In this document: positions 34,512 through 41,289 of the stretch, piece after piece | Position numbering within the stretch: the stretch's first letter is position 1 | Layout of the letters: every line of letters starts with the position of its first letter | Origin: Skermanella aerolata KACC 11604 | GTDB lineage: Bacteria > Pseudomonadota > Alphaproteobacteria > Azospirillales > Azospirillaceae | Direction of reading: 5' to 3' | DNA length: 41,289 nt | Assembly (NCBI RefSeq): GCF_000936425.1 | Contig: NZ_AVFK01000050.1 | Coordinates: 1-41,289 of the forward strand | Translations under genes and position numbers: made by a program | The notes under the pieces: model-generated | What the model saw: the letters and a program-made list of their open reading frames with translations, nothing else | The model's database searches: none | Told to the model about the DNA's origin: nothing

Positions 34512-34672
34512 GATGTGCCGATCGTCTGTCTTGAAACCGGACATTAAACCAGTTGAGAAACTAAAACCGATTGGACCTCCCGGCGGCTGTCCCTGAACTA
34601 TTTGTATTGGATACTTGAAGCGTGGTCGGAGAAGGTAGCAACTAGTCATAATAAATACCTAAGGGGTTAAGC
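34512..34672. promoter_or_regulatory. Upstream region of the sensor kinase gene
   Basis: 160 bp without a gene. AAGGGG is 6 bases before the kinase ATG and is the ribosome site. The region before it is AT-rich (ACTAGTCATAATAAATACC). I could not identify a GGAAC...GTT general-stress promoter. Confidence 0.35.
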
Positions 34673-35701
34673 ATGGAAAGAAGCGAAGAGAAAGACAATT
34701 CCTTGGATGATTTTGATCCGATACTGCTAAAAGTGGCGATAGAAGGTGCCAGACTTGGAACCTTCGACTACGACGTGGCTACTAATCGCTGTCGCTGGAA
34801 CCGGCGACTGAAAGAAATGGTGGCTCTTCCACCGAGCCAGCAGGAAAGCTTCGACAGCTTCGCAGCCATGCTACACCCGGAGGATCGGCAGAAGGCACTC
34901 ACGGCAGTCGGGGCCGCTTTGGATCCGGAGGGCAATGGCCTGTACGCCTGTGAGATGCGGCTGGTAAGCTACGACGGCGCCACACTCTGGGTCAGCGCGG
35001 CCGGTCAGTGTGTGTTCGACACCGGTCCGATGGGCCGCTTCCCTGTTCGGCTTGTTGGGATCGTTCGCGACGTTTCCCAGCGTGTGGCATTGCTGAGGCA
35101 GAAGGATCTCCTTGTCCGAGAAATGAGTCACCGCGTTAAGAACTCGCTGCAGACCGCGCTGACGATGCTCGACCTGCAAGCCAGGTTCGTTGGCGATGGC
35201 ACCGCACGCAGCGAACTTGATGAGGCTCGCGGGCGTATACAGTCCGTAGCTCAGGTCCATCAGCACCTTTATCAAGCTTCCGACCCAACAAGAATTGCCA
35301 TTGGCGATTACCTGCGCAATCTGGTCACCGAGCTCGCTGTGCACCTGCCTGTCGGCGTGACTGAGATCGACTGGTCCACGACCGGGGACAACCTGGCAGT
35401 ACCGACGGATGATGTGCTCAACGTTGGACTGATCGTCAACGAACTCATCACGAACGCCTGCAAATATGCCTTTGTTGGCCGCGTACATGGATGCGTCACC
35501 GTCTCGATCCACGACGGAGGACAGAATGTTGAAATCCGCGTTGCTGACGATGGTGTTGGTCTACCCCGCCGAGTGGACCCACTATGTGACGGAAATCTCG
35601 GCATGACGATAGTTCGATCCGTCGTCGAACAGCTTGAGGGAGCGTTGTTCTGCGAACGCGGCACTGGTACATGCTTCATTGTTCGTTTTCCGAAACGCTG
35701 A
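34673..35701 (+). CDS. Cytoplasmic PAS-HisKA_2/HWE-type sensor histidine kinase
   Basis: 342 residues, no membrane helix. A PAS fold (about 15-135: GTFDYDVATNRCRWNRRLKE, LHPEDRQ, RLVGIVRDVSQR) senses the signal. The dimerisation domain has MSHRVKNSLQTALTMLDLQA (phospho-His153), and the ATPase domain has NELITNACKYAF (Asn256, Asn261) and RVADDGVGLP. This is the group that feeds general stress response or light and redox pathways in alphaproteobacteria. No response regulator gene adjoins it, so its partner (for example a PhyR-like protein) would be elsewhere. It is convergent, 11 bp apart, with an ECF sigma gene. Confidence 0.9.
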   Translation: MERSEEKDNSLDDFDPILLKVAIEGARLGTFDYDVATNRCRWNRRLKEMVALPPSQQESFDSFAAMLHPEDRQKALTAVGAALDPEGNGLYACEMRLVSYDGATLWVSAAGQCVFDTGPMGRFPVRLVGIVRDVSQRVALLRQKDLLVREMSHRVKNSLQTALTMLDLQARFVGDGTARSELDEARGRIQSVAQVHQHLYQASDPTRIAIGDYLRNLVTELAVHLPVGVTEIDWSTTGDNLAVPTDDVLNVGLIVNELITNACKYAFVGRVHGCVTVSIHDGGQNVEIRVADDGVGLPRRVDPLCDGNLGMTIVRSVVEQLEGALFCERGTGTCFIVRFPKR

Positions 35702-35712
35702 TTACACATGTC

Positions 35713-36216
35713 CTAGCTTGGCCCGCTCATGCGTCGGGCGAGTTCCAAACGTCCCCGACACAGGCGGCTCATCAGGGTGCCGATCGGGATGTCCAGCTCG
35801 GCGGCCGCTTCCCCGTAGCTCAGGCCATTGACGCAAACCAGCATAATAGCGGAGCGTTGCTCCTCCGGCAGGGCCGCGATCACATGACGCACCCGTGCCA
35901 GAGTGGAGCGCGCGATGACGGCGCGTTCGGTATCCTCTGTTCCCAGATGCTCCGCATCCTCCAGCGGAGCCGACAGGCGATCGCGCGAACTCCGCTTCTC
36001 ATCAATCCATAGGTTCTTGATAACGCTGCGCATCCAGCTCCCCGGCTGCTCAATGGCGGCCAGAGAGCCCTGACGCCTCAGAGCGCGCTCATAAGCCGCT
36101 TGCACGAGTTCGTTGCCGACATCGGCTGACCCGGTCAGCGAGCGGGCGAAACGCTGCAGGTCGGGCATCAGGGCAATGATCGTATGCCGTCCATCGTGCA
36201 AGCCTAACGAGGTCAT
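35713..36216 (-). CDS. ECF-type RNA polymerase sigma factor 2 (EcfG-like)
   Basis: 167 residues. Region 2: MPDLQRFARSLTGSADVGNE (then LVQAAYERAL; the usual DD-LVQ acid pair is changed to NELVQ), and region 4: ALPEEQRSAIMLVCVNGLSY then GEAAAELDIPIGTLMSRLCRGR. LPEEQRxAxxLxxxxGxSYxEAAxxLxIPxGTxMSR is the EcfG-group signature by recollection. General-stress EcfG factors are normally controlled by NepR/PhyR, and I see no such gene next to it. Alternative start is the internal Met at MPDLQRF. Confidence 0.85.
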   Translation of the reverse strand: MTSLGLHDGRHTIIALMPDLQRFARSLTGSADVGNELVQAAYERALRRQGSLAAIEQPGSWMRSVIKNLWIDEKRSSRDRLSAPLEDAEHLGTEDTERAVIARSTLARVRHVIAALPEEQRSAIMLVCVNGLSYGEAAAELDIPIGTLMSRLCRGRLELARRMSGPS

Positions 36217-36495
36217 GTCACAACCTAATGGTAAACGACAGCCGTCGATAGCCGCCGGATTGTTCTAGATGCCAAACTTATCAATGAAACGCCCGTTTAA
36301 ATCAATTGCAATAAGTAATTATATCGCTTGATATACAGCTAATTTTCTACGATTTACGATTGAAGAATGGGAACAGAAATTAAATTATTTTGAAGATGAC
36401 CATCCCTCGCACCAGACACATCCCCTCACCAGCTTCAGCATTATATTTCAAAGGCTTGGCCATCTTAGGCGTACCTGGGGTAAAAGGGCGGGCGT
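36217..36495. promoter_or_regulatory. AT-rich region upstream of ECF sigma factor 2
   Basis: 280 bp, much more AT-rich than the window. It must contain the sigma gene promoter on the minus strand. GGAACAGAAATTAAATTATT (36369-36388) resembles the -35 half of an EcfG promoter but has no matching GTT at the right spacing and faces the other way. No gene is seen. Confidence 0.35.
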
Positions 36496-37604
36496 TCAGG
36501 CTGTTTCGGAACGCATCTTGACGAGGTCGGGAAAGTACGGGGCATCGGCTCCGGGAACGCCGACGCGATGGCCGAGATAGTTCCAGAAGGAGACGCCGAG
36601 CTTAGTGCAAGTCAGCAGCAGGCCGGCGAAGGCGTCCCGGACTCGCGTTCCTGATCGGAGCGGGTACCGCCGGAGATCTTGCGCTTGATCACCCCTCTCG
36701 CGGGTCCATGGACCCGCTGTCGGGGCCGACGGCGGCGCTCGCGCCGCGAAAGGCCTGTGGTCGCAGGTCGCGTTCCGAGCCGTTGGTGTTGAGCGGCACC
36801 TCGGGGCGGTCGAGTACGACCAGCAACGCGTCCTTGTTGGCGTGCAACCGTTCCAGCAACCGGTCGAGCGTCGCGAACCCGGTGCGCCGTCGGAAGATCC
36901 GGTCAAAGCGTGCCCGTAGCTGCCCGCGCCGTCTTGGCGGTTTCCAGTCCGGCCAGCAGCACCGCGCGGGCTTCGTCCACGAAGGCGCCGTTGCCGGCGT
37001 TCAGCAGGCGGACCACCTGACGCTTGGAAATGTGGATGCCAAATGCCCGGAGCTGGGTGACCAGCTGCGGCATCGTTACCTGGCCCTGATGATATTGCAG
37101 GAGCACGAAACGGCGCAGTTCCGGCCCAAAGTGGCCGGTGATCCCGGTCGGCATCGGCGCCGTCACCGTCCTGCCGTCTGGTGTTTGCCAGCGTTCACGG
37201 CGGATGCGCACGACGTGCGGGCGCAGCTCGAGATCCTGGACGACGAAGTCCTCGTAACCTTTGAAGCGCGAGCCGGTCGGCACGTCAGCCTTGATGATCC
37301 GGTCCTCGTGGATGACCAGCCGCTCGGTCTTCCGGCGCTTTTTCCCGCGCCGATTGTCGCTGCCCTCCGGCTTGGGTTCAGTCTTCCGCTCCATGCCGCT
37401 CGGCTGGATCGCCGGCCGACCCTTCACGCCCTTGAGTGCGGCGATCTCCGCCCGTAAGTTCGCAATCGCCTGCTTCAGCGCGGCATTCTCTGCCAGCAGG
37501 CGTTCGGTTAGGGCTTCAAGGTCGCCGCGCGACAGGCCGGAAAGTGAAAGTTTCTCAGGAGCGGACACATCAGGAAAAATGGCACCAGGGCTGATCCCAA
37601 CCAA
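36496..37604 (-). pseudogene. IS66-family transposase, internally deleted
   Basis: N-terminal part (37604-36903) is intact for about 230 codons: LTERLLAENAALKQAIANLR coiled-coil, FVVQDLELRPHVVRIRRERW, FGPELRRFVLLQYHQGQVTM. It then jumps from AVLLAGLETAKTARA to RIFRRRTGFATLDRLLERLH in another frame and ends LLTCTKLGVSFWNYLGHRVG. The stretch with the first two catalytic acidic residues, about 200 residues, is deleted, and frameshifts follow. It is a separate IS66 copy, diverged from the one at 29.5-31 kb. Confidence 0.8.
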
Positions 37605-37616
37605 TCCCAGCCCGCC

Positions 37617-38210
37617 TCATGCCTGCCCAGCCCTTTGCTCCAGGTACGTTGCGCGGTTCGTTTGGGTAAGCCCTGTTGGACTGGCTCTGATGGAGCTGTA
37701 GGCCATAATTCCTGACATGAAGCCAATGGCCACGATCTCACCGGCTCCTGTCAGGTGGTCAAAAACGTAGGTAACCACCGCGCCACTGGCGACCAGAAGA
37801 AGCAGGACGACGATGCCGTAAGAGGTCTGAGAAGGATAGACATCGACCCAGCTTTTCCGAACTTCCGGGGACAGAGCTTCAACATGAACAACGGCCGGGT
37901 GGACCACAGCATCCGCTTCACCGGCCAGCACAACTCCAGTCCAACAAAGCGCCAGCCGTTCGGAGAGGTGGCATCCGACCAGCGTCAGCATGGCCATGAG
38001 CACGCCATCAATATTCCCCATTAGAACTAGATTTAGCGGGTATTTGCGTAGGTGTTCCGGTCCTGCTGCAGCCAGATCGGCAACGGCCCAAGGGTCACAG
38101 ATCATGACATCGGCCATACCGGTCGATGCGTCCAGCGAAACAAGAACGCCGAGCAGGAAGCCAATGGCGGCGCCACCGAAGCGAATGAGCCAGAAGAAAA
38201 AGAAACGCAT
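37617..38210 (-). CDS. Multi-pass membrane protein of unknown function
   Basis: 197 residues with four predicted helices (FFFFWLIRFGGAAIGFLLG, LVLMGNIDGVLMAMLTLVG, LCWTGVVLAG is weaker, and GIVVLLLLVASGAVVTYVF; then IVAIGFMSGIMAYSSI). The N-terminus MRFFFFWLIRFGG looks like a true start. The last part (SIRASPTGLTQTNRATYLEQ) is soluble and basic. No known domain. It ends 12 bp from the IS66 remnant, so its original right neighbour has been displaced. Confidence 0.65.
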   Translation of the reverse strand: MRFFFFWLIRFGGAAIGFLLGVLVSLDASTGMADVMICDPWAVADLAAAGPEHLRKYPLNLVLMGNIDGVLMAMLTLVGCHLSERLALCWTGVVLAGEADAVVHPAVVHVEALSPEVRKSWVDVYPSQTSYGIVVLLLLVASGAVVTYVFDHLTGAGEIVAIGFMSGIMAYSSIRASPTGLTQTNRATYLEQRAGQA

Positions 38211-38525
38211 GGCCGATCCCTGTGTCAGCTGGATTAGGATTGGCTACTTCTGATTGAGGCCCCAGTGTCAGGTCGAGCGACCTTGCGAGTCCCATCGGCC
38301 GATTCTGGACCCCGCCCGTGGGGCAGATCGAGCCGACCGCACCAGCGGCAGTCCGGCAACAAGACGGCCAAAGAGATCACTATGCATTCCACAAATCTTT
38401 GTCGTGGTGTACCGGGCAGGTACGGTTTGAAGAGGAAAAGAGTAAGGGCAAGATAACCCTCCGGGTGTCATAACATATTGTCTTGAATTGCTTATCTTTC
38501 TGTACCGGTTCTGGCGTACCGGATT

Positions 38526-38554
38526 GCCGGAGCGGTGCCGGGTGCTGCTCCGGC
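38526..38554. repeat. Inverted repeat upstream of relaxase gene (oriT candidate)
   Basis: GCCGGAGC (38526-38533) pairs with GCTCCGGC (38547-38554) around a 13-base loop, about 125 bp before the relaxase start. CATCCGGCTATAC follows, a loosely nic-like sequence. There is no T-run, so it is not an obvious terminator. Confidence 0.35.
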
Positions 38555-38600
38555 TCACATCCGGCTATACTTTTACTCTGAGATAGGGTTATCATCTAGC

Positions 38601-38620
38601 CCGCATTGACCCGCATTGAC
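38601..38620. repeat. Perfect 10-bp tandem repeat before relaxase
   Basis: CCGCATTGAC occurs twice without gap (38601-38610 and 38611-38620), immediately before GGAGG. It could be an autoregulator or relaxase-accessory binding site; a chance doubling is also possible. Confidence 0.5.
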
Positions 38621-38631
38621 GGAGGAACGCG

Positions 38632-38682
38632 ATGCACCACAGCTCAGTCAGGGAACGGCAGCGGTTGCCGATCCGGCCATGA
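38632..38682 (+). CDS. Possible 16-codon leader peptide coupled to relaxase
   Basis: ATG with an excellent ribosome site (GGAGGAACGCG) reads MHHSSVRERQRLPIRP and stops at TGA 38680-38682, which overlaps the first ATG of the relaxase (38679). The relaxase start itself has no Shine-Dalgarno, so translation may depend on this leader. Alternatively the relaxase begins at a TTG (38616) and the leader is incidental. Confidence 0.4.
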   Translation: MHHSSVRERQRLPIRP

Positions 38683-39458
38683 TGAGGGTGCCCGCGATGC
38701 TGGGCCGCTCCGGCGCCCTACAACTAAAACTTGTGCGCCGCCACGCCGCGCCGGAACCCCAGCGGATGCGGGCCATGCCCCTGCCGCCGGTCGGCACAAC
38801 GGTGCGCGGGCGGTTTATCGGCAAGCCGGGACGGTTCGCCCAGCGGGTCATGGTCAAGGTGAAATACCGGGCCGCGCACAATGGCAAGGTCGCCTTCAGG
38901 CGGTCACTGCGGGACAATGCAAAGTACATCACCCGCAATGGAGAACTGGCCGGGTTTGACCGGAGCGGTCGACCGGCCACCCGGGAGGACATCAACGCCG
39001 AGATCCACGGGTGGAGTGAGGACAACAGATACTACAAATTCATACTGTCACCCGAGAACGGACACCGCCTCGATCTGCAGGACTACACCCACGCGGTGAT
39101 GGGGAAGGTCGAGCGCGACCTGCTGACCGAGGACGAAGTCCGGCGCGGCGCGGGGCTGGAATGGTTCGCGGTCGAGCACTGGGACACCGACCATCCACAC
39201 ACTCACGTGATGATGAGGGCCAGGGTTGAAGACAGGAATTTACGCCTGTCGAACGGCTACGTTTCGCATGGCCTGCGGGCGCGGGCGCGGGAGGTCGCAA
39301 CCCAGCAGCTGGGCTACCGACTGGAGCGCGGCACGGACCTGGAGGAGAAGCGCCGTATCGTCGTGGAGCGTCGGCGGCAGCTGGGGCTGGACCCGGGCAC
39401 GGGTTCACCCCTGCGGCAGCGGGAGTCGCCGCGGGGACGCGAGGGAGGGCTGGACTGA
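38679..39458 (+). CDS. Short HUH relaxase (VirD2/MobP-like)
   Basis: About 259 residues from 38679. Relaxases nick oriT and pilot the transferred strand. The conserved order is seen: RDNAKYITRNG (motif I context), YYKFILSPENG then DLQDYTHAVMGKVERDL, and the HUH metal motif in EHWDTDHPHTHVMMR (His172, His174, His176). The N-terminus (LKLVRRHAAPEPQRMRAM) resembles the basic DUF3363/TraI-type start. At 259 residues it lacks the 300-400-residue C-terminal DUF3363 domain of typical homologues. It overlaps the next gene by one base (TGATG), consistent with a transfer operon. Confidence 0.82.
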   Translation: MMRVPAMLGRSGALQLKLVRRHAAPEPQRMRAMPLPPVGTTVRGRFIGKPGRFAQRVMVKVKYRAAHNGKVAFRRSLRDNAKYITRNGELAGFDRSGRPATREDINAEIHGWSEDNRYYKFILSPENGHRLDLQDYTHAVMGKVERDLLTEDEVRRGAGLEWFAVEHWDTDHPHTHVMMRARVEDRNLRLSNGYVSHGLRARAREVATQQLGYRLERGTDLEEKRRIVVERRRQLGLDPGTGSPLRQRESPRGREGGLD

Positions 39459-39733
39459 TGCGAGCTTGGTGGGCATGGCTGCAGGTTGCCCAGCACGAAT
39501 GGTGGTTCGTGCCGGCGGGGCTGGGGCTGCTGGCGGTCACAGTCGCTGCCGTCGTTCTGATGCGCATCGCGGTCAGCCGGGCCAGCAGCTGGCTGCTGAA
39601 CCCGCGCATGAAGGGCACCGAGGCCCAGGTCGAGGCGGTCTGGGCCACGGAGGAGGATCTCGTGAAGTTCGGGCTGATCAAACCACGCAGGCGGGGGATC
39701 AGGGCATGGATGCCGACACTCGGCCGAGGCTGA
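39458..39733 (+). CDS. Small membrane protein: detached N-terminal part of the coupling protein
   Basis: 91 residues with one clear helix (VPAGLGLLAVTVAAVVLMRI) and the soluble stretch GTEAQVEAVWATEEDLVKFG then LIKPRRRGI. The latter resembles the segment after the membrane anchor of VirD4/TraG proteins (hGSARWATxxDLxxAGLL by recollection). It starts on the relaxase stop and overlaps the ATPase gene by 28 bases in another frame. It therefore looks like the membrane anchor of the coupling protein carried on its own gene, or the product of a frameshift in one gene. Confidence 0.65.
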   Translation: MRAWWAWLQVAQHEWWFVPAGLGLLAVTVAAVVLMRIAVSRASSWLLNPRMKGTEAQVEAVWATEEDLVKFGLIKPRRRGIRAWMPTLGRG

Positions 39734-41289
39734 ACGATCCCGGCGGGATCACGGTGGGGGCGTTGCCTGACGGCCGCCTGCTGATCGACCGGCACCAGAT
39801 GCACGTACGCGTCACCGGCCCGACCGGGGCGGGCAAGACGCTGTCCTTTTTCATGCCGACCCTGATGAGAAGCTGGAAGGGATCGGCCATCGTCCACGAC
39901 CGAAAAGGCGATTTCTGGCTGCTGCTCCAGGGCTCCAGCCGCTGGCGGCATAACCTGCTGTTCGCACCGACCCTGCCCGATAGTGTCAAGTACAATCCAA
40001 TGGCCCGTGTCGGAACCGGAACGGATCAGATCGCCGGCTTCCAGAACCTCGCCGCCCTGCTGCCGCACAGCGACACCACGCAGGCGAAGGAGCCGATCTG
40101 GGATGAGAACGCCAAGGCATTGGCCACGGCCGAAATGATGTTCCTCAACAACTTCGGCGATCCCAGGGACAGGAACCTCGGTGGTCTGCGGCGTTTTCAC
40201 GGTACCGGCAAGGCCGGCGGCGAACGGATGATGCGCCAGCAGCACCCGGACCCGATCCTGCGCGAGGAGATCGCGGCGTCCGCGCGCAGGATCTGGCAGA
40301 ACGACAACGAACGCTATGTCGGGTCGATCCTGGCGACGATCGACAGCTACCTGAACGTTTATGCCGATCCCAACGTGGCCGCCGCCACGGAAACCTGCGA
40401 GTTCTCACCGGCCGATCTGGTGTGCGGACCCAACCCGGTGCTGCTGAACCTGTACCTGCCGCCGGAGCATTCCAGCCGCCTGGCGCCGCTGGTCCGCATG
40501 CTGACCAGCCAGATCCTCAATGCCCTGATGGGGCATCAGGACAAGGTCGGCGGGCGCTGGAAGAAGCACTGCATGCTGTTCGCCCTCGACGAGTTCAACC
40601 GCTTCGGCAAGGTCGATGCCGTCGAGGGCGCCATGGCGGATATGCGCTCCTATCACTGCCGGGCCATGCTGGGTGCCCAGTCCGACGGCGTCCTGACGAC
40701 GATCTACGGCGAGAAGTCGCTGATCTTCAACAACTCGCGGCTCGTTGCCCTGCGCCCGTTCGACAGCGGCGAGGCCGACAAGCTGAGCCGGGCGATCGGC
40801 TCCATCGAGGTCACGGCGGAGTCTGACAGCGCATCCTACAGCGTCGGCGGCGAGCGCCGGGGAGGGGGTCTGTCACGGTCGCGGGTGCGCAAGCCGATCC
40901 TGCCGACTGAAGCGGTGTTGCGGCTGTCGGAAAACGACGTCCTGGTCTGCGGCTATCCCAAGCCGATCAGGGTACGGCGCCCGCCGCTGTCGTCCTGGCG
41001 CACCCTGGTCGATCCGGTGCCGCGCTCGTGGTCGCCGCTCGACGCCGAGTTCCTGCCGGTGCGCGACGACAAAGGCAATTTCATCGATCTGCCACCGGCC
41101 GTTGATGAGCACAACCCGTGGGACGGCATTCGGTTCGACGAGCCGCCCCCGCCCGATGCTCTGCCGGAGCCGAGGCGGTCGGAGGAGGCTGGGAAACCGA
41201 AGGCGAAAAGGACCCCTAGGACCAGGACGACGGCACCGCCAGAAGAGGCTGCTTCAGCACCGACGCCCCCTACCCCTACCCCTACCCCT
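39706..41289 (+). CDS. Type IV coupling protein ATPase (VirD4/TraG family), 3' end beyond window
   Basis: At least 528 residues, open to the window edge. Couples the relaxosome to a type IV secretion channel. Walker A GPTGAGKT (38-45) is followed by SFFMPTLMRSWKGSAIVHDR and KGDFW. Walker B is LFALDEF (Asp295-Glu296), then GKVDAVEGAMADMRSYHCRA. The ATPase ends near residue 430; the remainder (PPPPDALPEPRRSEE to the PTPTP repeat) is a low-complexity tail. No membrane helix precedes Walker A, unlike normal VirD4, because the anchor lies in the preceding small ORF. Start is the ATG overlapping that ORF. Confidence 0.88.
   Translation, partial: MDADTRPRLNDPGGITVGALPDGRLLIDRHQMHVRVTGPTGAGKTLSFFMPTLMRSWKGSAIVHDRKGDFWLLLQGSSRWRHNLLFAPTLPDSVKYNPMARVGTGTDQIAGFQNLAALLPHSDTTQAKEPIWDENAKALATAEMMFLNNFGDPRDRNLGGLRRFHGTGKAGGERMMRQQHPDPILREEIAASARRIWQNDNERYVGSILATIDSYLNVYADPNVAAATETCEFSPADLVCGPNPVLLNLYLPPEHSSRLAPLVRMLTSQILNALMGHQDKVGGRWKKHCMLFALDEFNRFGKVDAVEGAMADMRSYHCRAMLGAQSDGVLTTIYGEKSLIFNNSRLVALRPFDSGEADKLSRAIGSIEVTAESDSASYSVGGERRGGGLSRSRVRKPILPTEAVLRLSENDVLVCGYPKPIRVRRPPLSSWRTLVDPVPRSWSPLDAEFLPVRDDKGNFIDLPPAVDEHNPWDGIRFDEPPPPDALPEPRRSEEAGKPKAKRTPRTRTTAPPEEAASAPTPPTPTPTP
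41266..41289. repeat. (CCCCTA)n-type tandem repeat at the window edge
   Basis: CCCCT-ACCCCT-ACCCCT-ACCCCT closes the window, encoding Pro-Thr repeats in the coupling protein tail. It may simply be where an assembly broke on a short repeat. Confidence 0.6.

Larger units (their letters stand above)
38211..38631. other. Intergenic region before relaxase; candidate oriT
   Basis: About 420 bp without a convincing gene. It contains the inverted repeat 38526-38554, the tandem repeat 38601-38620 and an AT-rich tract (about 38380-38500). Relaxase genes usually have their transfer origin directly upstream, so this is the natural place for an oriT. Confidence 0.35.

Noticed and set aside
34871-35512. 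213-codon minus-strand frame opposite the sensor kinase
   Set aside because: The kinase has all H, N and G boxes in place; the reverse frame has none.
36361-36390. Possible EcfG-type promoter (GGAAC) in the AT-rich region
   Set aside because: No GTT at 16-18 bases and the orientation points away from the sigma gene.

Overview
The window is about 41.3 kb of high-GC DNA that reads like an alphaproteobacterium, probably of the Rhodospirillales. I infer this from the GC-rich codons, an HWE/HisKA_2-type sensor kinase, free-standing ECF sigma factors, and the mix of IS66, IS21, ISL3, IS5 and serine-recombinase debris. No rRNA, tRNA or CRISPR was seen, so the taxonomy is only a suggestion. Layout, left (1-16 kb): scattered type II secretion (T2SS) genes (a lipoprotein-like GspD secretin, a prepilin peptidase, GspL-like and GspM-like proteins) are interleaved with a redox/copper block. 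That block holds a PepSY membrane protein, a DUF2946-type protein, two adjacent multicopper-oxidase-like proteins with complementary copper motifs, a SCO1/SenC copper chaperone with a His-rich insertion, a large secreted di-heme cytochrome c peroxidase, and a secreted protein of unknown function. Middle (16-25 kb): an ECF sigma factor is followed by a mobile-element scrapyard: IS5 and IS256 remnants, an apparently intact ISL3 element with 44-bp imperfect ends, a frameshifted and truncated serine recombinase, and istB debris. Beyond it lie two secreted proteins; one is a clear paralogue of the secreted protein at 14.8-15.9 kb, so the scrapyard appears to sit between members of one locus. Right-centre (25-38 kb): a YejA-like peptide-binding protein, a GT39-like membrane glycosyltransferase, a second scrapyard (recombinase fragment, transposase tail, broken IS66), a membrane acyltransferase, a small exported protein, an IS21 relic that abuts a beheaded outer-membrane beta-barrel gene, a PAS-HisKA_2 kinase convergent with a second ECF sigma factor, an internally deleted IS66, and an unknown membrane protein. 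Far right (38.2 kb to the end): the start of a conjugation module, with a short HUH relaxase, a small membrane protein and a VirD4/TraG-type coupling ATPase that runs off the window in a short tandem repeat. How the genes may work together (inference): the left block looks like an export-plus-oxidation system. A dedicated T2SS with a lipidated secretin would carry a secreted oxidase or peroxidase to the surface. The MCO pair would be metallated with help from the His-rich SCO protein, with the paralogous secreted proteins as possible partners or cargo. The two-gene split of the copper motifs across the MCO pair is the most interesting feature. The substrate (Mn(II), phenolics or other) cannot be told from sequence alone.
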